Assembly: GCF_036588685.1 (NCBI RefSeq)
Contig: NC_086378.1
Coordinates: 25,087,578-25,151,577 of the forward strand
From: Mytilus trossulus
Lineage: Eukaryota > Mollusca > Bivalvia > Mytilida > Mytilidae
Direction: 5' to 3'
DNA: 64,000 nucleotides
Shown: positions 45,461-57,364 of the stretch, piece by piece
Numbering within the stretch: position 1 is the first letter of the stretch
Layout: the number at the start of each line of letters is the position of its first letter
Notes under the pieces: model-generated
What the model saw: only the letters and a program-made list of their open reading frames with translations
What the model was told of the DNA's origin: nothing
Databases searched by the model: none
Made by a program: the position numbers and the translations under genes

Positions 45461-48400
45461 ATGGAGTGGATTTGTATATTGATAGTTCTAATTGTTGTAG
45501 GTAAGTAAAACAGTATTTATTACATAGTCTTTTTTCTGAAAAAGGATGTTTGCTAATTTTTTTCTTCAAAATAGCAAACTTAAAAAAACTGTTATAAATT
45601 GATAGTATATAAACGAAAGAACTAAAATACCAGCAAAAATGAAGGGGTTGTGCGCGTTTTTTCGAGATATAACTCATTGAAACTTTGGCGGGAAATAATT
45701 CTATCTAGACTTTTCATTTATTTATATGAGTTTGAATATCCATTTGTGTCTCTCGTCTGTTTCTCTCTCTATGTAATGTTATTAATGTTAGTTATCATAG
45801 AGAGCAACCTATTACATATACACAGACTGGTAATACATTGAAGGTTAAAGCTGAGAACAGTTTACCTAATCAATATAAATGTTCCTGGTTAAAGTTATTA
45901 TTCCCAAAATTCTATTTTTATGGGTTAAATGAGAAATTTTAATTTTATCTACCTATCGGACTGGGATATTCCTATTCAAGATGGCAACCAGGTAGAATTT
46001 TACAAACACATTCTTTTGATGATTTAGAATTTTAAAGTACTTTCTCCCACAAAACATGATTGGTTTGATTGCTGTTTACATACAATGGCAACTATTTAAT
46101 TAAGATCCACAAAAATTGACAAAGATTATTTATAACTATTTTTCAGATAAAGCAAACACGACCTTTAGGGGTAATGAAAGTATTATTTTTTTCGATTAAA
46201 AGACGACACATGTTTTTGAGGTAGCCCAGAAATTCAGGGTTTCAGACTGAAATAAAAAAAATGAGAAGATGTCATAATTTACTTTACTCGGTTAAGAATA
46301 AACTGTGATTCATAACAAAACAGGAACATGTCTGTTTTTAAAGGGGCGCAATTGGTACCTGTAGGAATACATTAAACCTTTCGAAAAAGTTTTTTTCAAA
46401 ACATAAATAGATACTGTAAAGGAGAAAATTATCAGTTCCCATTATCTCACCTCACTTCTAGAGTAAATTTCTCTAGATATAAGAAGATAGTTTATGAGAG
46501 CCAATGAGACATTTCCCCATAGCAAATTTACCATTTTCATGACAGAAGAAAGATTTACGTTAGAGGAAATAAATTTGCACTCAGTTTTTTTTTAACTATT
46601 TAATTGTATAGTAAATGCGTGGTTTGTAAGATTGTCTGGATGTATAATGGAGTGAAAATTCCATTATTTCAACAGACTCCAAAAATAATTAATTTCTATT
46701 ATTTGCATATCCTTTATTACAAAAAAGTAATACGTTACGCATATGCAGCTATAAAAGGTCCCGAAATGACAATGGTAAAGAATTCAAACGAGAAAACGAA
46801 CGCCCTAATTTATGTACAAAAAAGGAACGAAAAACAAATATGCAACACATAAACAAACATCAACCGATGGATTACAGGCTCCTGATTTGGGACTGGCACA
46901 TACATACAGAATGTGGCGGGGTTAAACATGTTAGTGGGATCCCATCCCTCCCCCTAACCCGGGAAAGTGGTATAACAGTACAACATAAGAACGACCTATA
47001 AAAATCAGTTTAAAAATGCTTAACTCATCAGATGGATAAAATACAAATACTACAAATATGAGTGAACGTGGCCGGGTACTTGTACATCCCAACAACAAAA
47101 AGACACTAACTGACACCTAGTTCAAAGCCACTAACACTTAATAAAAAAAAAGCATGCACCTAAGTCTAAATTATCAACCTGTACACAGTTGAAGCAACCA
47201 ATTGATTAAGTGTAAAGACGTCATAAACAGTCGGGGGGGAAACATGACCTTGTGCAATGCCAAGATACAGATATCGACAGAAATTCATGTGCAGTTTACA
47301 TAGAAGCGACATTTAAATGTTCAGAGCGCCAGGCTTAATATCAAATCTGATAGCGCTATGCTTGTTTACTTTTTTTCTACTTTATGTCTTTCTGTGAATC
47401 ACACGAACCTCCACGTAGAAGAATTCAAATTTTCATTCATAAGAACTTCAGTGTGAAAATATTACATCAAAACAATTAATGTCATGTTCACAATTTTTAG
47501 ATTGTACAGTTGCAACTGATCCATATATGGTATGGCCGCTAGGTGACCAACACAATGCCGATGAAATCGCAAGAAAATCGAACTCACTGAGTGACGCTAA
47601 TAATTATAATTTAACATTTTCCGGATTTCATCCTGATCTACGGTATGCACCTATAGACTTGAAGTCTGGATATATAGATGTAACTATAAATGAAGTTGGA
47701 ACATTCAGTGGATTTACGTTTTTCATTTATATGAATCCACGATCAGTTGTCGACAGGATGATATTTGACTACAAATCCTTAACTGAGAGTAACGGAATAA
47801 ATGAAGTAATAGTACGACTGGCTGATAGTACAAGCGCATGCGTCAAGGTATATGCAAGCATTTCTGGATCGCAACATATTGAACAAAAGTGCGCCACTTT
47901 TGATCCACTTCCTGTTAATGCATGGGCAGGAGTTTGGATATCTTATAAAAGTGGAAAGGAATTGAGAATAAATCTTCTTGGAACAAATTTAGATATGATC
48001 ACTTCTTTGGCTGACACCGATCTGATATTTCCCGGAACAATACGATTTGGAGGCTGTTTTTCCTGCGACAAGCAACCATGGGATGGCCTTTTAACCTGCG
48101 CACTATTCTACAACACAGATATCAGTACCTTAAACGAAGATGTATATAAATTCTGTAACGTTATTGAAGGTACGTTAATCAGTAATTTATAATGAAAATA
48201 AAAATAATAAAAAGTTTAAATAAAATAACAAGTTATTGATTGTACAATGGCAAAGCGCTTTTTTATGTTTAATCTTACATTTGTACATGATATCTTATTG
48301 TCATGAAACCATGCAAAAATCCTTAATTGATCTATGAATTGGTTGGGCCACAAAATTTAATTTCTTGTTCTATGGATTTTTCAACTTTAAAATTTGGGAC

Positions 48401-49670
48401 GAGCGAGCGATTTAAGATTTTTATAATCATAATTTTTGAATGGGATACTCATGTTTTATGTTTGCAAGTTTAGCCGCTACTTGACAAACTATTATTTTTT
48501 ATTTGTTTTCATGATTTTTTCCTAGAATCTTTTTATAGTAACTATTTTGACTGATTGACGGAATAACCAGATGCTATATTTTAACTAAATCATCTTAAGA
48601 TAATTGTTGTTGAGTTAGGTTTTGATAAACCCATAAGTTTCAGAGACAGACGACGGACAAGAAAAGCTTACCATGGCCATTTAAGTAAATATATTATTTG
48701 AATCTAAGTAGATTGACACAAGAAATATAGAAGAACAAATGAGGTGGGTTTCGAATAAAATTAAAATTTAAAATTAAATTTGTAAAATCTAATATCATTA
48801 TCGGTACCATTTTTTGAAAATTCAAAACTTATTAAAAAAATAAGAAAATAATAAACCAAAAAGAAAACAAATCATAGCTATAGGATGACAAGGAGTCTTT
48901 GTATTGATGATATAATTCTTAATTCATTTTTCATAACAGCATATTTAAAAAAGCATGATTTTATCATTTCCATACCATCAAAGTTAACAACAAATATTCT
49001 ATTGAAATATATTGATAAAACCAGAGACATATATATAAGATCTAAATCAACAACAATAAAATTGAAAATGGAAATGGGAAATGTGTCAAAGAGACAACAA
49101 CTCGACCATAGAAAAGACAACAGCAGAAGGTCACCAACAGGTCTTCAATGTAGCCCCGCACCCGGAGGCGTCCTTCAATTGGCCCCTTAACAAATATATA
49201 CTAGTTCAGTGATAATGAACGCCATACTAAACTCCAAATAGTACACAAAAAACTAAAAGTAAAAATAAACAATGTCCAGTTCAGTGAAGTTTACGGTCTC
49301 TTTTAGACAAACATAAAACATTTAGAAATATGTATTATTTTCTTTTTTTCCAGATCAAACGAAATCCGAAACAACGCAAACATCTCCAATTATTCCAAAT
49401 GACGTCACCAGTACGCCATTATCTCGAGCAGACGTTCCTAGTGACGGTTATACTCTTGTGTCTTTAGATTCGGCTATCGATCCTGTTATTACCGCAGATT
49501 TGTTTTTAAAAGAACGTAATATTATTCGCTGTGCATCACAATGTTCAAAATCTGCAGACTGTCTTTCGTTTTCATATTTTTTCCTAGAATGTAAAATATA
49601 TAATAGCACTCACACTGGTAGTATCGTCGATGCAATCGGCACTAAAGTATTTCATCGGAAATTTCCATAG
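45461..49670 (+). CDS. secreted LamG-like plus PAN/apple-like protein
   Basis: Three plus-strand exons join in phase 1: 45461-45500, 47501-48169 and 49354-49670, giving 341 aa. Exon 1 encodes MEWICILIVLIVV, a signal peptide. Exon 2 (symmetrical phase 1-1) encodes one domain, residues about 18-236, beginning PYMVWPLGDQ and ending ALFYNTDISTL...FCNVIEG. The VWPL start, the SGFTFFIYMNP strand, the WAGVWISYK core and the closing ALFYN match LamG/concanavalin-A-like domains. Exon 3 gives a Ser/Thr/Pro linker (TTQTSPIIPND...) and a PAN-like domain (IIRCASQCSKSADCLSFSY...CKIYN). The ATG at 47479 that opens the long frame lies inside the intron. The modular, phase-1 layout is typical of extracellular proteins. 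A role in recognition, adhesion or matrix is an inference. Confidence 0.8.
46480..47260 (+). repeat. near-full-length copy of the GAAGATGTGG dispersed repeat in LamG-PAN intron 1
   Basis: A diverged head (ATAAGAAGATAG...CCAATGAGACATTTCC), then a well-kept middle and tail from 46735: CAGCTATAAAAGGTCCCG, GGATTACAGGCTCCTGATTT, TGGCGGGGTTAAACATG, CAACAACAAAAAGACACTAAC and ACATGACCTTGTGCAATGCC. It gives the best view in this window of the family's full length of several hundred bp. Confidence 0.75.
49070..49260 (+). repeat. dispersed repeat, third family (GTGTCAAAGAGACAACAAC), LamG-PAN intron 2
   Basis: GGGAAATGTGTCAAAGAGAC, GCAGAAGGTCACCAACAGG, CCCGCACCCGGAGGCGTCC and GATAATGAACGCCATACTAA. A second partial copy is at 55065-55160. 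Confidence 0.65.
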
Positions 49671-50277
49671 CAACAAGTGACAGTGAAAAAGTTTGTCTTT
49701 TCCGATTCCATGAATTCAAACAGGGATAGTTTTACAGTAAACTGCTCTTTTGTCTGGTATAGTTTGTAGTCTCGCGAGAACTTGTAGACGAGATTCTTTG
49801 TATTGTTCTTTGTCATGTATTTAAAATTGATAATTAATTACATTACATGTATGTTTCATTATAATACTTTTTTTTTATTTGCTAACAGCAATCTCGCGGG
49901 ATTCTGGAATTAACATATCAAAATGACTTTGGTCAACGCATTTACATTTAAATGAATTTACAGAAAAAAACCCCATTTAATTCTTAATTGAAGTACAATG
50001 AGTTGGAGAAATTTGAAATATGTTTAATTTTAGGATCAATTTGTCATCTTTATTATAGAGAACATAATTACTATTATATCTTAAACATAAACTTCAAACG
50101 TCTTCCGTGAAGGTGCATATCTAAGGTTGCTCCTGGAAAACATGACATACACACTGAAATCGATACTATAAAACCCCGCTTATAACCCCTTACCGAATTC
50201 ATTGATTTTGTACCGTCAATACCCTGTAGTTTTCGCCGCTGTCGGACTCAGTTCTTGAGAATACCAGTCGCCTAGTA
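49671..50277. other. 3' flank of LamG-PAN; no gene
   Basis: AT-rich sequence with no canonical AATAAA within the first 300 bp, so the transcript end is not located. No other feature seen. Confidence 0.4.
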
Positions 50278-50690
50278 GCAAAAAGTAAAATCACAAAAAT
50301 ACGGAACTTAGAGGAAAATCAATTCGGAAAGTCCATACTCATATGGCAAAATCAAATAACAAAACGCATCAAAAACGAATGGACAAGAACTGTCATATTA
50401 CTGACTTGGTACAGGCATTTTCAAATGTAGAAAATGGTGATTAAACCTGGTTCCATTACGCTAACCTTCTCATGTCTTATTTTTCATGTAACATTTAAGT
50501 CAATTATTAGTGTAAAAAGTATAACAAAAATATCGGACTCCAAGGTGAACTATAAACGGAAAATCCATTAAAACTGTCAAAATCAAACGTGAGCTACCAA
50601 CGGAAAATAAACTGTCATATTCCTGACTTGGTACAGGCATTTACCGCAAAAAAGTGGTGGGTTGAACTTGGTTCCAAATCTAGCTAAACC
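50278..50690 (+). repeat. two copies of the AATCACAAAAATAC dispersed repeat
   Basis: A copy at 50278-50440 and a diverged copy at 50515-50690 both run from AAAAATA(C/T)CGGA through GGAAAGTCC or GGAAAATCC to CTGTCATATT(A/C)CTGACTTGG and ACAGGCATTT. Confidence 0.75.
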
Positions 50691-50723
50691 GCCCACTTCC
50701 ATGAAAGATATTTATAGTTTCGT

Positions 50724-52020
50724 AATATTGACAAAATTGGATAAGCACTTCAAACAGACATAATATGTTAATGTAATAATAATTGGGATCTAGCAGCCAA
50801 AAAAGGTTGCAAATAAACTCATAGAAACCATAATTGAAATTTTGTATTTATGTCCGACACGCGTTTCGTCTACAAAAGACTCATCAGTATCGCCCGAATC
50901 AAAACAAGCTAAAAAGGTCAAATTAAGAACGTAGCTTTAGAGCATTGAGGACCAAAAACTCCTAAAACATTTGCCAAATACAGCTCATCTATTCCTTAAA
51001 TAGAAAATTCTGAGGATTTAATTTTTTTCTTCTTTTTAGTACTTTTTAAAAGTTTATTAACCGAATACAATTTTGGCTCAACTTCTGATGTTTTATTTTC
51101 CCTTTCATCCGCAAGATCAAGTGATTCGCTCACAACATTTGATAAATGGCCAATCTCTTTTTTCATTGTCATTATCTGCTTCTGTTGATGGGTAGATCTC
51201 AATTTCAATGACTTCAGCTCTTTTGATTTTTTTTTGGTTATTTGACTGATGTCTCGTTAGTTCATATTAGAATACTTGTAGTCCACACGGATTTGAATTA
51301 AACATTATTTGATAGCTTTAAAATGAATTTTATCTGAAAAATCCTTTATTCTTTTTCTTCTTCAAGCAATATTGACAAAATTGGATAAGCACTTCAAACA
51401 GACATAATATGTTAATGTAATAATAATTGGGATCTAGCAGCCAAAAAAGGTTGCAAATAAACTCATTATAGAAACCATAATTGAAATTTTGTATTTATGT
51501 CCGACACGCGTTTCGTCTACAAAAGATTCATCAGTATCGCCCGAATCAAAACAAGCTAAATAGGTCAAATTAAGAACGTAGCTTTAGAGCATTGAGGACC
51601 AAAAACTCCTAAAACATTTGCCAAATACAGCTCATCTATTCCTTAAATAGAAAATTCTGAGGATTTATTTTTTTTCTTCTTTTTAGTACTTTTTAAAAGT
51701 TTATTAACCGAATACAATTTTGGCTCAACTTCTGATGTTTTATTTTCCCTTTCATCCGCAAGATCAAGTGATTCGCTCACAACATTTGATAAATGGCCAA
51801 TCTCTTTTTTCATTGTGTTGATGGGTAGATCTCAATTTCAATGACTTCAGCTCGTTTGATTTTTTTTTGGTTATTTGACTGATAGTTAGTTCATATTAGA
51901 ATACTTGTAGTCCACACGGATTTGAATTAAACATTATTTGATAGCTTTAAAATGAATTTTATCGGAAAAATCCTTTATTCTTTTTTTTCTTCAAGCAATA
52001 TTGACAAAATTGGATAAGCA
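50724..52020. repeat. tandem repeat units 1, 2 and start of unit 3 (about 640 bp each)
   Basis: Unit 1 is 50724-51367, unit 2 is 51368-51996, and unit 3 starts at 51997 and is interrupted at 52020 by the BEL element, resuming at 62221. Each unit contains TCCGACACGCGTTTCGTC and GAGCATTGAGGACCAAAAAC. Each also has a minus-strand open frame of about 70 codons rich in Lys/Glu (MKKEIGHLSNVVSESLDLAD...), predicted coiled-coil; unit 2 has a 15-bp in-frame deletion in it. Whether this frame is or was coding is unknown. Confidence 0.85.
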
Positions 52021-52170
52021 TGTTGAATAATCTAAGTAAATCATGCGTTGTGTTTTCTATACGTTTAATCGTTGTGATAGCTAATGCGTATAATATAACG
52101 TCACACAGTATAGCGTTATGGTAACAACGTTACCATAACGTAATGTTAGTACTTCGCGTATTTTCCGACA
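52021..52170 (-). repeat. 3' LTR of the BEL element
   Basis: 150 bp, TG...CA in plus orientation. It holds an 11-bp-arm palindrome GTTATGGTAAC-AAC-GTTACCATAAC. It differs from the other LTR at one position (A at 52034 versus C at 62079). Confidence 0.93.
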
Positions 52171-52315
52171 TTCTGGGGGCCGACAAAAGTGAAATTTTTA
52201 TATGAAAATATTAAAAAATGTAAATTCACAATATAGATAAATAAATATTTAAAATTAATGTCCATCTCAAATAAAATAATCTACTTCCTTAACCTTAAAT
52301 AAACACAATTAAAGT

Positions 52316-53670
52316 TTATTTCTTGGTCCATTCGTGGATGTTTCTCCTGGCACACACGGCGGCTTCACGAAACGGTAATCGTCTTTGTATGTTACTAGTT
52401 CCCGGTTGTTGAGTTTCACGTGTTTCCTTTGGGTGGATATTGTCACATATCTCTAAGGGATATAATTTGACGATCGGTCGTGAAAAGCGTCCGGATTTTG
52501 TTCTCACTTCGGCTGCTCTCGTAAGTCCATAATTTCCAGTTATTTTAAAAGAATCAACGACTCCAATTGTCCATTTGTTTCTTGGATACTTGTCTTCATG
52601 GATTTGAACAACATCTCCCACTTTAATTGTCTGGTCGTTATCTCCTGTTCGGGTGTGGTATTCACGTAGCGACGTAAGATATTCTGATTTCCATCGTGAC
52701 CAAAATTGGTCAATTACGAAAGTTTGTAGTTCAGCACGTTTAGAAATGTCGCTTCTTTCTATGAAACTTGTATTTTCGTCGATGTCTTGTCGTGGATACG
52801 GTGTAGTTGTAATCCTTCTCCCATAAAGCAGGTGCGATGGTGTCAAAGGTTCCTGATCCTCGATGTCGGTGGACACATACGTTAAAGGCCGATCGTTCAA
52901 CACGGCTTCAATTTCGGTGACTATTGTTTGTAAATCCTCCAATGTAATGTACGATCTTCCAAGAACTTTTCGTAAGCACATTTTTGTTAGTCCTTTTAAG
53001 CGCTCCCACCAACCACCATACCAGGGAGCTCGTTTTATTATGAATTTCCAAGTCGTTCCACAGACGGATAACGCATCATTTAAGGTTTCAGATTTGGTAA
53101 GCCTCTCTAAAGTCTCGGATGCGGCCATGTATGTTGACGCATTGTCAGATATCATCACTCTCGGCAAAGACTTGCGGCTCGTAAATCTTCTGAACGCTTG
53201 TAAAAAAGATCTTTCTTTAAGATCTGTGACGACCTCTAAATGCACTGCGCGCGTTGACGCACATGTAAATAAGCATATGAATACTTTGCTCCCTTGTCCG
53301 TTATTGTCTTTAACATATAACGCTCCAGTAAAATCAACACCTGTGACGGTAAACGGTGGTGCTTCCATTAATCTTGTCTTTGGTAGAGGTGGAGGATCTG
53401 GCGCACTGTACGGTTTTCCGGTTACTTTACGACAAGTGACGCATTTACGAAGAACTTTTTTCACTTGTTGACGTATTTTAGGTATCCAATAATTTTGGCG
53501 AATCTCGGTGACTGTGGCTAATACTCCTGAATGTTTTAAATTCTTATGAACTTCCGATATAAGCAATTCAGTGAAATGATAATTATTTGGTAATAAACAC
53601 GGAAATCTTGAATTTTCACTAATTGGAGCATTATGAATTCTCCCGCGGCAACGAATAATTTCTTTCTCGT
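52316..53670 (-). CDS. BEL integrase part of pol (separated segment)
   Basis: An open frame reads leftward to a stop at 52316. In the 459-codon frame the zinc-binding His/Cys residues are H50, H55, C85 and C88. The catalytic acidic residues are D121 (in VDFTG), D184 (in ISDNA) and a Glu at 261/263 (before the LNDRPL motif), all present. A C-terminal region with KVGDVVQI resembles the usual integrase tail. Codons upstream of about 53670 come from the nested insertion. It mediates insertion of retrotransposon DNA; here it is detached from the rest of pol. Confidence 0.88.
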
Positions 53671-53958
53671 CTATATATAGTCTAGTCTCGATCATCCAGC
53701 CGCTTTATTTTTCAAAGTATAGCGTCTGGATGACAAGTGATATAAAAATGGTAATTTATGACATTCGGAATAGTATCGGATTTTTTAGCTTGTATTTGAA
53801 GATAATGTCCAAGACGAATAACCAAGAAGTTGGTTATTGACTTCGGAAGAAATTATATTACGATAATACTATTGAAAAGCCCGAGTGTACCGATTGTTGT
53901 TTAAAGCTATTTATATTTTTCTGTGACGACATACAAATCGTGGAAAACACCAGACAGC

Positions 53959-55379
53959 ATGGCTTCCATCACCCCAAAGGAAAATAACAGCACATCAAAT
54001 TTTGGTAAGATATAAACATGATATAACAACACAAACTGTTACATAAGTTTTAATACAACCTGAAACACCGAGTAGTTATATTCTTTCATGCATGTCCGTG
54101 CTACGCAAGCAAGATATAATAATATATATAATAAATGGCAATTTTTGTATTGACTGGGACCACTCGAACAGTCGTGTGTACGCTATAAATACATTTTGTG
54201 GTTGATTTGTATTATCTTTAACTTCATAAATACTTTATTGAAAGTGCTATGAAATATGAACTTCATCCAGGATAAGTTGTTGTATCTGTCTGCATTGTAT
54301 AATGGAGTTCGCATTTTGATATGTGTAAAAAAAAAAGGGGGGAGGAATGATACGCAATGTTGTACACATTTAAAAGAGGGAACGCAATCCAAAAACATTA
54401 ATAGCAGAAGAAAACCAAACAAAGTATATCGAGAAGATGCCAATTTGAACATACACCAAACGGTTTAAATGATTTGTGCTCGATTTTTTTTTAAACAAAT
54501 GCATTTAGCTTGTACAAACATAGAAGAAGTGGGACACGTTGTTATAAAAAGTAATTTAAATATACTATTAGTAAACAAAGTCTGGACTGGTGAACTGGAC
54601 AATACTTTTTTGCACTTTTAAAAGGCATTTTTTCCACACTAAAAAAAAAATCATAAAAGAATACATGCAATGTTGTCGGTGAATATATACCAATTAGCTT
54701 TCTAAACCTTAAAATAAAACCATGCCATGAGGAAAACACTGAAAATTCGATTTTATGCAAAACAATAGATCCAGCATCAATGAAAGGAGGTCTCAATGAG
54801 GCAACAACCGGTGACTGATCCCAGTGATATACATTACCAAAAGTAGACATCAACATAATTAAGAGGACATACTGTTGACTTAAACAAAAACTGAGAATAA
54901 AAGTACTAAAAGGTCAACATTATACAAATAAGAAGATGTGGTATGAATACCAATGAAACAGTTATCCACCCCAAGTTCAAACAAGGTGGATGTGAGCACT
55001 TATAGGCAACGATATGGCCTTCAATAACGATAAAAGTTCATGCATGATTTTGATAGAGAATACAAACAGGGAATGTGTCAAAGAGACATCAACCCAACAA
55101 AAGAACAGGAAACAACCCAATGCCACCAATGGGTTGTGTCATCAACACAGCGAGATAATCTTGCATGCCGTAGCGGGATTCAGCTTGCACCAAGACATTT
55201 TAAAATGTATATTTATGTATGATGTTTTTTCCAAACATTTTGTTTTTCATATATGCTATGCTGGTGACCAAAAATTAATATGATTTTAACATTTACTTTC
55301 TTTTGTAGACAAACCAATGAAGATTTCTGGACACAGCCTATTATGTGTAAAATGTGAAGAATTAAAAAAAAATCAATAA
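53959..55379 (+). CDS. possible two-exon mini-gene (38 aa) inside the nested element
   Basis: An ATG at 53959 in good context (CAGCATGG) lies about 45 bp after a TATA-like CTATTTATATTTTT. Exon 1 (53959-54004) encodes MASITPKENNSTSNF and ends at a GTAAGA donor in phase 1. A strong acceptor (TTTCTTTTGTAG) at 55308 starts exon 2 (55309-55379), continuing in frame as DKPMKISGHSLLCVKCEELK... to a TAA. The CxxC pair hints at a metal-binding knuckle. No family is recognised. It could be a captured host fragment, a remnant of the element's own gene, or chance. Confidence 0.3.
54930..55060 (+). repeat. diverged copy of the GAAGATGTGG dispersed repeat within the nested element
   Basis: AAGAAGATGTGGTATGAATACC, CAGTTATCCACCCCAAG and AACGATATGGCCTTCAATAAC correspond to the family head and early middle. 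A third-family fragment (AATGTGTCAAAGAGACATC) follows at 55065-55160. Confidence 0.65.
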
Positions 55380-55659
55380 TACTTGAATTTTCATTGTATC
55401 ATAAACAGCTCCAATTTTATAAGAAAAAAAGATTCAAAGATTTGTTTTGAATTACTGAAGCTGTCAGCAATCATTATAATCACAGTATAAACATTATTCT
55501 GACAGCACCATAAAGCGAAAAAAGGTACACAGACATTCATTAAGTAAATAAAACAAAAATCAAGAATCACATTGTTGTCAGATATGTCAGAGAAATTAAA
55601 CAAATCAAAAATCATATAAGAAATTTAACAGTTTTCACGTTTGAATTGTATCTCATTTA

Positions 55660-55815
55660 CATGTCTGGCCCTTCTCAGTTATTTATATGGTATGGAGTTT
55701 TCTTAATATTGAAGGCCCAGCAGTGATTATATTTGCGAACATCAATGTCATTTGAACTTTGCTAGGTTGTTGCCTCATCAGCAATCATACCAATCTACTT
55801 TTTTTATATAAAGGT
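55660..55815 (-). repeat. inverted copy of the GAAGATGTGG dispersed repeat within the nested element
   Basis: TATGGTATGGAGTTTTC, ATTGAAGGCCCAGCAGTGA and GCAATCATACCAATCTAC are complementary to the family head and middle. With 54930-55060 it gives oppositely oriented copies inside one element. Confidence 0.55.
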
Positions 55816-57364
55816 TCACATGTACAGGAGAATTTTTGTGAAGCTGCCTTTTAATACATGATGGATATTGGAATCAAATTCGTATTACGTGTGAACTCAG
55901 CATAATAGTTTGTAGTAGGAGAATACACTTTCAGTTAATTTTTTTTATAAGTTATGCAGTATGGGACAAATCCCATTCCATCTTTTCCATGTGATTGATT
56001 CAAACATGTATTCAAAGAGTAATAAATTGGGTTTCATGAATGACTGGTTAACTTATGTATTAAAATTTTCTTCATGGACACGGAGACTGACAAAGTGGTA
56101 TTGTGTGAAGATTGGTCCCTAAATGTTTTCTTCCCAAAAGGATTAGGCGATATAGATTATTGTGAAACATTCAGACTATTCTGTCGTTTGCAATTTTAAG
56201 ATCAGTTAACTTTGTAAATAAAAAGTTGGATCATTGTATGATCTTACTGATCTGCCAGTAATAAGTTGTTATGGAGGATTTTCTACATTGAAATCTTAGT
56301 ATTTGTAGGAGTTGTTTTTCTTTCCAAAAACGTAACTTGATGTGTGCTTTTCGAGTAAGGTAAGTGCATCAGATATCTGAAAGATTATATAAAAAGGAAA
56401 GCATAAATTATAACAAGGATTTACTGAAATAAGAATAACGAGACAAAACTAAGAAAAAAGGGGGAAAATAAAGAATACAGACTAATGTGGATACAATATA
56501 GATTAATATACCGACTGTTGGTTGCTTATAACGTCAAGTGGAAAATATTTCATAGAATAGAGAGTGTATGCTATAATACAAAAATAGAGAAAAATGACAT
56601 TTTATCGAGCATTATTAATATAGTATGAAGATAAGAGAACATTAAACGTGGTGTGTTATAATATACAAAAAGATTGATTTTGGGTTGCTTGGTTATCGTC
56701 TTGTGGTAAATATTGGTATTAAATGTTCAGGACTGAAAAAATGACAATAAATATAAAGATGAGGTTCTAGGATTATAGTTCGGGATACATGTCGGAGAAA
56801 ATATAACTCACCAGAAAATTAGGGTATATTGTATGGCTTTATGTACAACGGTCCACCTTTACGGATCCCTGGGCTCTCTTAGCGCGATACCCTCTATACA
56901 CAAACAGTGGCTGATCCAGACCTTGTTATAATGAGGGCACTCTACAGTCATGCTACATTGTTTCTTTATATAATCAACCAAATTTTTCCCACGAAAAAAA
57001 ATTCTGTCTTAATTCTTAATTATTTTTTTTACATGTGTCACAAAATTCAAGAAAAAAGACCACCGCTATTAATTACATTTTTTTTATCGTTCTTTTAAAT
57101 ATGCCCATCTGCAAGTTGGGCAAAATATGGTCAACTACAAAATGTCAGCTTTAATAATCACATAACTTTTATACATGTAACGTTACACTGTTTACTGTTT
57201 GTATTAATTGTTTTTAAATAGAATGGGGATACCGGAAGTGCTATGTATAGATATGTTCTATATATAATTATTTGTTACGCCCCCTATAAATATCTGACCA
57301 GTCCGGTTAATCACCCCAGACGCTATATATATATGCGTCTGGGTTATCGAGACTATATATAGTC

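Larger units (their letters stand above)
53683..57352. mobile_element. 3.67-kb element with hairpin-forming termini inserted in BEL pol
   Basis: The insertion separates the RNase H and integrase segments. CTATATATAGTC occurs on both sides (53671-53682 and 57353-57364), a 10-12 bp target duplication whose core is palindromic. Ends match inverted: TCTCGATCATCCAGCCGC (53686-53703) versus the complement TCTCGATAACCCAGACGC (57352-57335), 15 of 18 identical. A second inverted copy of the inner bases (AGCGTCTGG) lies just inside each end, so each terminus can fold into its own hairpin. No transposase-sized frame is present. It holds repeat fragments and a possible two-exon mini-gene. A Mutator-type origin fits the duplication length but is not proven. 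Confidence 0.75.

Noticed and set aside
47479..47500. ATG start of the long LamG frame
   Set aside because: It lies in the intron before the acceptor CAATTTTTAG. The signal peptide comes from exon 1 at 45461.
52863..53471. 202-codon plus-strand open frame
   Set aside because: Antisense of the BEL integrase segment.
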